DNA of 64,000 nucleotides from Gymnothorax reevesii (lineage: Eukaryota > Chordata > Actinopteri > Anguilliformes > Muraenidae), in the NCBI GenBank assembly GCA_029721435.1, contig CM056573.1:2480001-2544000 (forward strand), read 5' to 3'. This document shows, in pieces, positions 12,402-22,600 of the stretch. Each line of letters begins with the position of its first letter. The stretch's first letter is position 1. The notes beneath the pieces are model-generated. The model made no database searches and had not been told where the DNA came from. It saw only the letters and a program-made list of their open reading frames with translations. A program made the translations under genes and the position numbers.

Positions 12402-12435
12402 CTGTGGCAACCTCAGTGTGAAGGGCAAGATGTCT
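12402..12435 (-). CDS. rin3: rin3 34-nt microexon, end of SH2 domain
   Basis: The minus strand reads TCCTCCATAG|A GAC ATC TTG CCC ... CCA CAG|GTGATAATCC. It encodes (R)DILPFTLRLPQ, nearly identical to RDLLPFTLRLPQ at the end of the RIN3 SH2 region in human. Incoming phase (one nucleotide completing AGA) matches the 73-nt exon at 13,551, and outgoing phase 0 matches the GAA GAG start of the large exon. At 34 nt it is a true microexon. It falls below the length of any ORF search, so it was found by filling the phase and homology gap between its neighbours. Confidence 0.88.
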
Positions 12436-13550
12436 CTATGGAGGAGAAAGTGATGATGTCATGATGACATCATGATATAGCACAAACATGGAAACAATTG
12501 TGATCCTTAAACTGTCCATGTCTTCTGTCAGAAACACACCGGCTCTTCATCACCCACCATCAGCATAATGAACAAAAAACGCATAAGCAAACGGACCACA
12601 ATGTACTTTAGTGCTGGGGGATGTTCAATTCTGCGAGAAATGATCTTGATAAGAAAGAGAGCGCCATTGTACCAGACCAAACTATCATGACTCTGATCTG
12701 CTGGGCAGTAATCGAGGGCTTCAGGAACTCGAAATATTCCTCTGTTCTGACAGAATAGAATAGAGAAGGCTGAACAGAAACTGAAATGAGAAGTATTTGC
12801 CGGGGCGAGAGTTTTAGCCTGTTCTGTAGAACATTGATTACTAACCCAGTTCCTGGAAATCTACAATTCTGAAGGTTTTAAGGTCTACTGCAGCAAATCA
12901 TGAATCATTCAGAAACTATTGTTGAGGGAAAATTTGGTAAAATGTGTTGTGCTAAGTGAAACAAAAACCGACAAGACAGTGGATCTTCAGTAAGAGATCG
13001 GTGCCCCACAGCTGTTGGGAGAAGTTAGCCCTGAGGGTAAATCAGGTGATGTATTTCAGTTTAAAGAGCCACACAGGCCACATAGAAAGTTATCGCGAAC
13101 GAACAGTGTAAGCACAGGATCTCATCTCATGGGCTTGAATTGCATGCGAATCCGTTTCTAGTGTTATTGCTTTTAGACTTCAGTTTTATTTATAAATTTC
13201 AGTTCTCAGTTGCAGTTTGGTGAATTTTAAGGGGCAAAACCATTTGATTAGGTCTTGGAAAAGATCATGAGCCTTTCACAATGGTAATCACATCCTCAAA
13301 AGGCTTTCTCTTGAAAAGTATTCTGGCAGAGAGCCTTCAGGCCTAACTTCTCCTTTGCGCATTTCGGCAGCAGGTGATTAAAGACTGTTGTAGGTGTGAG
13401 TCCTCTTTAACAGCAGGGGGCAGTATATTGCCGGCACACACAGCTTGGAGTTATTGAAGGTTATTGCGCTGTGGTACTTCTTCACAGCGGGTTTTACAGC
13501 AGGTGTTTAAGCGCTGAGGCATTATATGGTTTGGGAAAGGCCCAACTCAC

Positions 13551-13623
13551 CTGCTCACACAGTAGAAAGAGATCAGCTTGAAGATATTGTCAAAGGTCAG
13601 GACGGAGCCCTCCAGATGTATCA
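13551..13623 (-). CDS. rin3: rin3 SH2-domain exon
   Basis: A 73-nt exon with acceptor CTCCGCAG|TGATAC and donor GTGAGCAG|GTGAGT. It encodes (L)IHLEGSVLTFDNIFKLI followed by SFYCVS, the C-terminal half of the SH2 domain, where human RIN3 reads ILYLEGSALVFEDIFRLI. The first two nucleotides complete a Leu codon begun in the exon at 18,142, and the last two begin an Arg codon finished by the microexon at 12,402. Confidence 0.92.
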
Positions 13624-13823
13624 CTGCGGAGACGAGGCGTGAGGTGAGCAACATGCTAACAAGAACAAGCTATCGCTGCTCTCATTTCCCACAACACCAC
13701 AGATTAAATGCTTGTCAATGAATTCTAATGTTAATTATGATAGGATTATAATGCCCACTGTTCAGATTGACTGTTATTGTTTATCAGTGAGTGAGCTCTG
13801 CTTACTTCTGTGCTTTATAACAC

Positions 13824-13934
13824 ATGCAAGCACACACACACACAGTCAGACACATGCACATAGACACAAACACACACTCACACACAAGTGCGTGCATACA
13901 CTCACTCACTCACACACACACACACACACACACA
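13824..13934. repeat. (CA)n-rich microsatellite
   Basis: Interrupted CA/CACT repeats, longest pure run near 13,912-13,934. Located in the rin3 intron between the exons at 18,142 and 13,551. Confidence 0.9.
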
Positions 13935-13999
13935 TTAACAGTGACACGTTATTTCCCATTGCAATGCGGTTAAAATATTGTCGCATGTCAGTGAGTCAG

Positions 14000-16200
14000 A
14001 TCATTATGTCACATGAATATTATTTATGAGATTCTACTGAACAGATGACAGAAATGCTGTCTAATTTCCTTTCATCTTCTCAACTTCGACTATTTTCTGT
14101 CCCTTCGAGGTTTGCTTAAGGCCACAGAGTTGTGCAAGTGTATTCAGTAAGCTGGCACAACATGTGTCTGTGGACATCAAATTTTTTATCTCAATTGCAA
14201 TTGCAGTGGCCCCAGCATGATTCAGAATGAAATGTTCTAAAAAAAAAAAAACTAGATGACCTTCAAATTTCAACAGTATTTCAGTTCAAGGCTTTTGCAT
14301 TTAATGAGGTTTTCAAAAGCAGTATATTTATTAACACTGCGAAAGAACATAAAATTAACAAACATTAATGCGTGCATAGCCTAGCCAAATAGATTATGCA
14401 GAAATAATTATGTGGCACATAAAATATGCGGAATTAATAAACCATGATGCTTATGAACAATAAAAATGCTTGGGAGTACAATTATTATGAGGCCTAATGT
14501 TCTGGTGCTGTTAAGCTAAATACACAGCCACCCACAGTCCAATGGGAGGGAAGTCAGAGCCATGAAAAGTCTCTGACTGGAGGGGTACTGACCTGGGATC
14601 AGATTTCCATGTGCCGCATTATGACCTCCATTTTGGATAAAAGGCTCAACAGAACCCAGATCAGCCCTCTTACGGTGAAATTATTACAAGACAGCATTGT
14701 CATCAATACACCGCCACAATGGAATCTGGTATTTAAATCCACTCAATGTCACAAATTCCAATATAATCAAACAAAATTTCATTTATCTAGATCAAGGAAA
14801 CTCTCTCTTTTCCAGAATGAGCCGCAGTAGGTGCAGCTTTCACTCTAAACAACCTGTCGCACACCTGATTCTACTAACCTAGGGTCTATGGCTAAAGCTT
14901 TAAGGGTTGATTGGTAGAATAAGGTGTGAAACTGGTTGGTTCCAATGAAAGCTGCACCCACACCGGCTCATTCTGGAAAAGAGTGAGTATCTCTGATCTG
15001 GGTGACGTAATTTCTAACAAAACCAGGCCCTACTCATCCACACAGACGGACAGATGGCTGGAAGGATGGATGGATGGATGGATGGACAAGGTCCGTTGCA
15101 ATATTCCAATGCTCCACTTTGCGTCATGGTGGGGTTATTAATAAACCCAGCGGTTAATGATGCACCAGTAACGACATTAAAAGCGAAGATTAAAGGCAGC
15201 TTCAGGCACTCCTCAACATCACTGCACATACTCCAGAGGAGCTTTTGAAACAAACCCGCTCGCTGCTGCATCTTTGAAGCATGTACTGAATACTAAACAC
15301 ACCAGAAAATGCCTACTGACTACCCAAATACAGACCGTTTCTCATGATACAAGCTGTGTGCACGGGATGGAAAGGTGTCTCACTATGCAATATTTTCTCT
15401 GAATGCAGCTGACTTGAAATCCCCAGATTATACAGCCACTTAATCCTGAGGATCACCAGAAAACACCGGAGCGATGTGGAGACAGACATCACTTTGGGAG
15501 GAGAGGAAGAGTTAGAGTCGTTTTTGGGTCGAATCGCCGTCAGATTGATGGTAGAGGCTGGCGCTTTTATTACGAGAGCGGACATTTTACGTCGAGCTCT
15601 GATTACAACACCGAGATGCCAGCTCTTGAATGGTAAATTACCACTCGACTGCGACTGTCACTTTCCAACCGTTCAGAGATGACCTGCCCTGATTTGTTGA
15701 TGTAAGTTAAAAATGTGGCCACTACAGCCAGCCAATGGATGAACCCTCTGTTGTGTCCATGCGCTGTGCAGGAGAAGATTTTGGTGATGTGGGGCAGTAT
15801 GTGCACCCTGGGTAACATCACACAGGGATCATCAAATCACTGCCCTCAAGGGCCGAGTGCTGCTGCTTTTACACCTTTTCTGACCTGGGACTCAGGTGTC
15901 AAGACACTCGTCCAAATTAGAATCATGAAAACTGTGACGGTCTCCGGTACTTTCTTTCCATTTTGCACAGCAGAGAAATCAGTTTTCGAATCTTAACTTC
16001 AGCTAAGCCTCGGATAACCAGATAATTTTCGACCATCCTCACTTCAGCTTGGAGGCATTTGGTTTCTGTTGACTTCCGAATTCAGCATCACATCATCGGC
16101 GAAGACCATCTGCAGGCAGCCTCGCAGGGCCAGGCCTTGACACCCCCTCCCTCGTGTTTTGCAGATGAGATGTTACGCTTTAAACTCAAGGCTCTTTTAG
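14000..16200. other. rin3 intron, no gene recognised
   Basis: Unique-looking intronic sequence. Only a short (GGAT)n run at about 15,062-15,086 stands out. Overlapping short ORFs on both strands share no recognised domain and are treated as chance. Confidence 0.5.
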
Positions 16201-16204
16201 GTGC

Positions 16205-16455
16205 TTTTTATCCCCCGCCAACACGAAGTGGGAGGGGGATATAGGTTTGACCTCCGTCCGTCAGTCCGTGCGTGCGTGCGTGCGTCCGTCCGTCTGTCCG
16301 AGAGAAAGGAGACAACTTCTCCCAGAAACTATAACAGATAGGACAACCAAATTTGGTGTTTAGCTTCAGACCATAAAGGCGTTGATGGAGTGAATAAGAA
16401 TGAAGATAAGAAGCACATGATTGGCGGGGGATGTTGTTGACCTTGTCGACTTGTT
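16205..16455 (+). repeat. foldback dispersed repeat, copy 2
   Basis: Begins with a hairpin at about 16,207-16,243 (TATCCCCC ... GGGGGATA around CCAACACGAAGTGGG). A GTCCGTCCGTCNGTCC/GTGCGTGCG run follows, then a unique body that matches 7,975-8,215 in opposite orientation, ending near TTGACCTTGTCGACTTG. Non-coding, of MITE or Helitron-like type; class not settled. Confidence 0.8.
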
Positions 16456-18141
16456 TCCCAGCTGTATCCCACCCTACTGTTCCTCAGGCGTATGAAAGTT
16501 TTGCATCCTGTCGTGTGCCTATTATAATACCGCTGATATAATCCTCATGATTGAGTAGACTTTGACACGTCTACGTTTGCATTCATGACAGTGTTTTTGG
16601 TCTGTTACACCATCGTTAGACGGTAGAGGTCCTTCAGACCTTCACTATGGAGAACATTCTATAGCTATCCGCTACCATGATGTTCTTCAGTCCATCTGAT
16701 GCTCTGAAATAACTGAGCTCATGATTTTTTGTTTATAATGACCCATATTGTCGACTGAGACATGCCCAGGGTATTTACAACACTTCTGATTTATTACTAT
16801 TTCTGAGCTTTATGGCGGCCATCTTAGTTTGCATCAACATGGCTGTATTCCTCATGTCATCACACCTCAGCAACAATCTCCAAAGACACCGGCAAATTCT
16901 AGAATCTACAGACAAGACACCTACTTCTCTCATTTGTATTCGCTGCGATGATAAAAATGGACGCACTTGCCTGGCGAAACAAATCTGAGAAGCTAATTCA
17001 ATGCTAAACCGTTTACAAAAGGCGCCATATTTTCTAAGCACTTTGGCCGATAAAAATGCAAACACTTTTAAATTAAAGATGATAATCAGCACTTCAAGCT
17101 CATTGTCACCATTTGCTTTCAAACTCAAGGTGCTGGAGCACAGAATCCAAATAACAAAAACGTGTCACTGCAAAATGAATTATGGTGCTCCTCAGAGTGG
17201 GATAAAAAAAATGTTTAAGGTGTTTAGATTTTGTTTGCAGACTGAGTTAAAAAAGCTGTATATAAGGCTTGTGTAGCACAGTAGATTACATCAAATCTGC
17301 AAAAAAATAAAAAATACAGAACCAGCACATGATCGCATTTAAGCCAACAGACTACAGCGATGCTGGAGTAAAATATATAAATGTAGGACAAATCCCACTG
17401 CTGCCACAGCATGTTTAGCAGATGACAAATATTTAAGACACACTAATTTAAAACAAGGCTTTACTCAGCAGAACCATGGAAATATTTATCCCATTCGCTA
17501 CTAAACTGAACTTTACTGAAGAGACGAAAGTAATTTATGCTGCATGTAACAGGGCACATGAAATAAGCATTTATTTGAAGGTAATGCACACTTAAGCTAA
17601 AGAACAGATGACACTCAAATGCCAAATTATACACAAAACTCTTAAAGGTGTTGAGGACAAACAGCAAAAGTTGGCTTCATTTCAACAAACACACTGCCGG
17701 ACTGTCTATTCGCACGGAGTCAAACGTCCAGTCTCACAAGCTTGCTATCCTGTCAAGCAATTAATTTAGAAGACAATTTTATAGTGACTTGTCTTCCCCA
17801 ATAATTAATTGAGTACTGTCAATAATTCATATTGTTAAATGATAATTTCCTTGCAAAGCTGACTGCCTTTTCCAATGAAAGTTTTTCTGTTGGTATTATT
17901 GAGCAGGTCTTCCGTTGAGTCAATTCAGGCTAAATGCATTGCTACAAGGTAAAGAGGCTGCAACACACACAGGACTTGGCCCTTCGACCCCTGATACAAG
18001 CCGAGTTTCTTTAGATACACGACTGCGTATTACAGCACTACAAGCAGAGATCAGTGCGGAAAACTCACAGTCCGTTCAAAGGTCAGGAGTCGCCTCAGGC
18101 TGAGATTATTCAATAGTATGATAACCATGAGCTGCTCTTAC
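16456..18141. other. rin3 intron, no gene recognised
   Basis: AT-rich intron between the SH2 exons at 18,142 and 13,551. No splice-consistent exon or recognisable repeat seen. Confidence 0.45.
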
Positions 18142-18256
18142 GTGATTTCTCCTCTCTGATGAGTATTTCCTGGACCTTTAGTGCCCCCTCCTGGTCACAG
18201 AGACACACTGACAGGATCATCTTCTTTTGGGCCATATTCTTCCGCACTAAGAAGAT
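18142..18256 (-). CDS. rin3: rin3 SH2-domain exon with FLVR motif
   Basis: A 115-nt exon with acceptor GTATGCAAG|ATCTTC and donor AAATCAC|GTAAGA. It encodes IFLVRKNMAQKKMILSVCL and ends in LIREEKS. FLVR is the phosphotyrosine-pocket signature of SH2 domains, with the Arg at residue 5 of the exon. Human RIN3 has MFLVRRDS here and EEKSI at the end. Entry is phase 0 after HPG of the preceding exon; exit leaves one nucleotide, completed to Leu by the exon at 13,551. Confidence 0.93.
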
Positions 18257-18341
18257 CTTGCATACAACAGAAAAAAGTAGCCTTTCGCCATTAATAATTA
18301 CTACATGCGCAGGTGAGAATACTGCTGTTTGTGTAATCAGT

Positions 18342-18445
18342 GTGTATATGTGCGTGCGCCCAGATGAATGTGTGTGTGTGTGTATGCGTGCGTGCGTGCG
18401 TGTGTGTGTGCGTGCGTGTGTTTATATGCTCGTGTGTGTGCCTAT
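18342..18445. repeat. GTGTGCGTGC-type microsatellite
   Basis: Mixed GT/GC dinucleotide array in the intron immediately 3' of the first coding exon of rin3. Confidence 0.85.
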
Positions 18446-18475
18446 GCGTGCACTATTACATGCAGTGTGTCTTAC

Positions 18476-18946
18476 CCCGGGATGCTCTTTGAGTAGGATG
18501 AGGGAGGCTTTCTCCTGTGACATTCCCAGCTGCAGCCACACGGGGCAGGTCTTAATCAGCTTCTCCAGGGTGCTGATCCCAGGAGGGAGGAGCTGAGGGA
18601 AAGGAGGATGGGACGGGGCAGAGATTTTGTGCAGAACCGGATCACCGGAGGGGGGCGAGGGGATTTTGTGCAGAACCGGATCACCGGAAGGGGGCGAGGG
18701 GGGGTTCAGGATTGGAGACGCCGAGCCGGCGGGTATGGGAGCTGAGGAGCTAGCGAGGAGACGGGGCGAGCGAGGAGCAGGGGGCTGACCGCACGGAGAC
18801 CGTAGCCCCGGGGTCGACAGCGGCATGTTGGGGACGGAGGCACAGAACCGGTCAGGTGCAGCCGAGGAGGATTTGACCACCGGGGTGGGGAGGGCTGTAG
18901 AATCTTCCGGAGATGTAGACATATTGGGAGAGCGAGTGAAACACAT
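18476..18946 (-). CDS. rin3: rin3 first coding exon: N-terminus and start of SH2
   Basis: The exon runs from acceptor CTCTCCACAG|GATGACC (18,981) to donor CCCGGG|GTAAGA (18,475). The first possible start after an in-frame TGA is ATG at 18,946-18,944 (MCFTRSPN); a second in-frame ATG at 18,922-18,920 (MSTSPEDS) is an alternative. The N-terminus is proline/serine-rich and low-complexity, then gives GISTLEKLIKTCPVWLQL, almost the same as human RIN3 GISILEKLIKTCPVWLQL, the beginning of the SH2 domain. A 13-residue unit with SGDPVLHKI is tandemly duplicated. The exact start is uncertain because a further upstream exon could exist. Confidence 0.9.
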
Positions 18947-18964
18947 GCAGGGTCGAGGGGAGAA

Positions 18965-18979
18965 TCACTTGACGGTCAT
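18965..18979 (-). promoter_or_regulatory. uORF in the rin3 leader
   Basis: ATG ACC GTC AAG TGA begins one base inside the exon and is in the same frame as the main rin3 start 18 nt downstream. If this exon is the first translated one, this four-codon uORF would precede initiation. Regulatory effect is inference. Confidence 0.5.
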
Positions 18980-19609
18980 CCTGTGGAGAGATGGGAGAAA
19001 TTCAATCAACATTACAACACATGTAACAGCCTTGGTGTCGACTAAAATCCGAGTTGGTGTTTTCAAAGTTCTCATCAAGCTTAAATGCCTCACCATTCAG
19101 AAAAATATAATGTTACTCCAAACCCAACTTTGGGACTAAATTATAAGTTTTTTTTTTTAAATTTCTCGTGGCTTCACTATATTCTTATTTTTCGGTGAAA
19201 ATAGAGACTGTATTACTAATGCAAGGAAGGGAGTTATCCAGGATTGACTGTTTCTCACCAGTAAGTGTTGCATCACCATTCCTTGTTAACTTTAATCAGC
19301 CTTTAATTGATTTTTATAGCAAACTGCAGTATTGTAGTGATATTTACTTGTGCTGCAGACTCATTTTGGAAACATAAACCCTGGTTTATAACAAATGAAA
19401 AATTGGAAAATAGGGGGGAATTCTTTTTTATCAGCTTAGAGAATGATATACAACATTTTCACAACTGGTGCCACCTTGGGTTTAACAACGGTGGGGCGAA
19501 AGATTACGTTAATATCTCACTACATCATTGTACATTTGTTTTAGTCCAGTGGTGTCCAAAACCTTTCTATAAAGTTGCTTTTATAAAATGCATTTGAGAA
19601 ATTGTTTAT

Positions 19610-22600
19610 CTATGTGTGCATGTATTGACTGGAGTACTGGACGTAAGCACACAGGGGTTGCCACCGGGGTGGGGACCAGAGGAATGCAGAACACAGGCTT
19701 GACTTGGGAAACGTGGAACACAGGATGGATCCATCGTAGTGTAGAGGATATTCGCAGCTGGATGGCTACAGGGCTGATAACTCTGGATATGGGAAATCGG
19801 CCGATGAAAAGAGAGAACCAACTTGGGTGAGTCTACCTCAAGAGAAAGACTGCAGTGGACAAGCAGACCTTTTATCCCTGGAGATACCGCAGAGTTGGGA
19901 TGTGATGATGATCAGTCACTCTCTTGATCTGTCTGGAGGCGTGTAGAAAAGCAGCTCGGTCATGCTTCCAGGCAATCTGACAGCACTTCATTAACCGGGC
20001 TGCAGAGGGCACTCCCAATGCCTCTTGGGACAGGAGCAGAGGGGGTTGATATCCCAAGCAGCACTGGAGGGGAGATAGGCCAGTAAAAGCTGAGAGATGA
20101 GAGTTGATGACGTTTCCCAGCCAGCAGGTTGATCCTGGGTGAGGGATCAGCAGCGGTGATGCAGCTGAGGACTGTTTCTGTCAGCTAATTAGCCCCTCCA
20201 TCTGTAGAGGACAGCCAGAGGAAAGGCATCCTGAGGCCCACAATGAGTTGCACAGGGCCTGCTAGAAGTGAGACATGACCTGGGGGCCCTAGTCAGAGGC
20301 TACATCAAGGGGGGGACCATAGTTTATGAGTACATGGTTTATAAGGACTTCTGCAGTTTCTTTAGCTGAAGGGAAGTTGGGAAGCACCAGAAGATGCACT
20401 TCCTGAAAGAATCAATCAAACTCAGTGTCGCTGAGTGAGGCTGGCAGTGTTTCCCTCAGAGGACGGGTGGCCAGTAAAGAGTTTAAGGGTGATGTGGGAT
20501 CAGGGTCGGTGCGGCACACGGTGATGTGGGATCAGGGTCGGTGCGGCACACGGTGATGTGGGATCAGGGTCGGTGCGGCACACGGTGATGTGGGATCAGG
20601 GTCGGCGCGGCACACGGTGATGTGGGATCAGGGTCGGCGCGGCGCACGGTGATGTGGGATCAGGGTCGGCGCGGCGCACGGTGATGTGGGATCAGGGTCG
20701 GTGCGGCACACGGTGATGTGGGATCAGGGTCGGCGCGGCACACGGTGATGTGGGATCAGGGTCGGCGCGGCGCACGGTGATGTGGGATCAGGGTCGGCGC
20801 GGCGCACGGTGATGTGGGATCAGGGTCGGCGCGGCACACGGTGAAGTGGGATCAGGGTCGGCACGACACACGGTGATGTGGGATCAGGGTCGGTGCGGCA
20901 CACGGTGATGTGGAATCAGGGTCGGTGCGGCACACGGTGATGTGGGATCAGGGTCGGCGCGGCACGCGGTGATGTGGGATCAGGGTCGGTGCGGCACGCA
21001 GTGATGTGGGATCAGGGTCGGTGCGGCACACGGTGATATGGGATCAGGGTCGGTGCGGCGCACGGTGATGTGGGATCAGGGTCGGCGCGGTGCACGGTGA
21101 TGTGGGATCAGGGTCGGCGCGACACACGGTGATGTGGGATCAGGGTCGGCACGACACACGGTGATGTGGGATCAGGGTCGGTGCGGCACACGGTGATGTG
21201 GGATCAGGGTCGGTGCGGCACACGGTGATGTGGGATCAGGGTCGGCGCGGCACACGGTGATGTGGCATCAGGGTCGGTGCGGCGCACGGTGATGTGGGAT
21301 CAGGGTTGGCGCGGCGCACGGTGATGTGGGATCAGGGTCGGCACGACACACGGTGATGTGGGATCAGGGTCGGCGCGGCACACGGTGATGTGGGATCAGG
21401 GTCGGCGCGGCACATGGTGATGTGGGATCAGGGTCGGCGCGGCGCACAGTGATGTGGGATCAGGGTCGGCGCGGCGCACGGTGATGTGGGATCAGGGTCG
21501 GCGCGGCACACGGTGAAGTGGGATCAGGGTCGGCACGACTCACGGTGATGTGGGATCAGGGTCGGTGCGGCACACAGTGATGTGGGATCAGGGTCGGTGC
21601 GGCACACGGTGATGTGGGATCAGGGTCGGCGCGGCACGCGGTGATGTGGGATCAGGGTCGGCACGACACACGGTGATGTGGGATCAGGGTCGGCGCGGCA
21701 CACGGTGATGTGGGATCAGGGTCGGTGCGGCACACGGTGATGTGGGATCAGGGTCGGCGCGGCACACGGTGATGTGGGATCAGGGTCGGCACGACACACG
21801 GTGATGTGGGATCAGGGTCGGTGCGGCACACAGTGATGTGGGATCAGGGTCGGTGCGGCACACGGTGATGTGGGATCAGGGTCGGCACGACACACGGTGA
21901 TGTGGGATCAGGGTCGGCGCGGCACACGGTGATGTGGGATCAGGGTCGGTGCGGCACACGGTGATGTGGGATCAGGGTCGGCGCGGCACACGGTGATGTG
22001 GGATCAGGGTCGGCACGACACACGGTGATGTGGGATCAGGGTCGGTGCGGCACACAGTGATGTGGGATCAGGGTCGGTGCGGCACACGGTGATGTGGGAT
22101 CAGGGTCGGCACGACACACGGTGATGTGGGATCAGGGTCGGTGCGGCACACAGTGATGTGGGATCAGGGTCGGTGCGGCACACGGTGATGTGGGATCAGG
22201 GTCGGCGCGGCACACGGTGATGTGGGATCAGGGTCGGCACGACACACGGTGATGTGGGATCAGGGTCGGTGCGGCACACAGTGATGTGGGATCAGGGTCG
22301 GTGCGGCACACGGTGATGTGGGATCAGGGTCGGTGCGGCACACAGTGATGTGGGATCAGGGTCGGTGCGGCACACGGTGATGTGGGATCAGGGTCGGCGC
22401 GGCACGCGGTGATGTGGGATCAGGGTCGGCGCGGCGCACGGTGATGTGGGATCAGGGTCGGCGCGGCGCACGGTGATGTGGGATCAGGGTCGGCGCGGCA
22501 CACGGTGATGTGGGATCAGGGTCGGCACGACACACGGTGATGTGGGATCAGGGTCGGCGCGGCACACGGTGATGTGGGATCAGGGTCGGTGCGGCACACG

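Noticed and set aside
15313..15821. Short frames in the rin3 intron as missing exons
   Set aside because: None encodes RIN3-like residues, and the phase-consistent exon chain is already complete without them.
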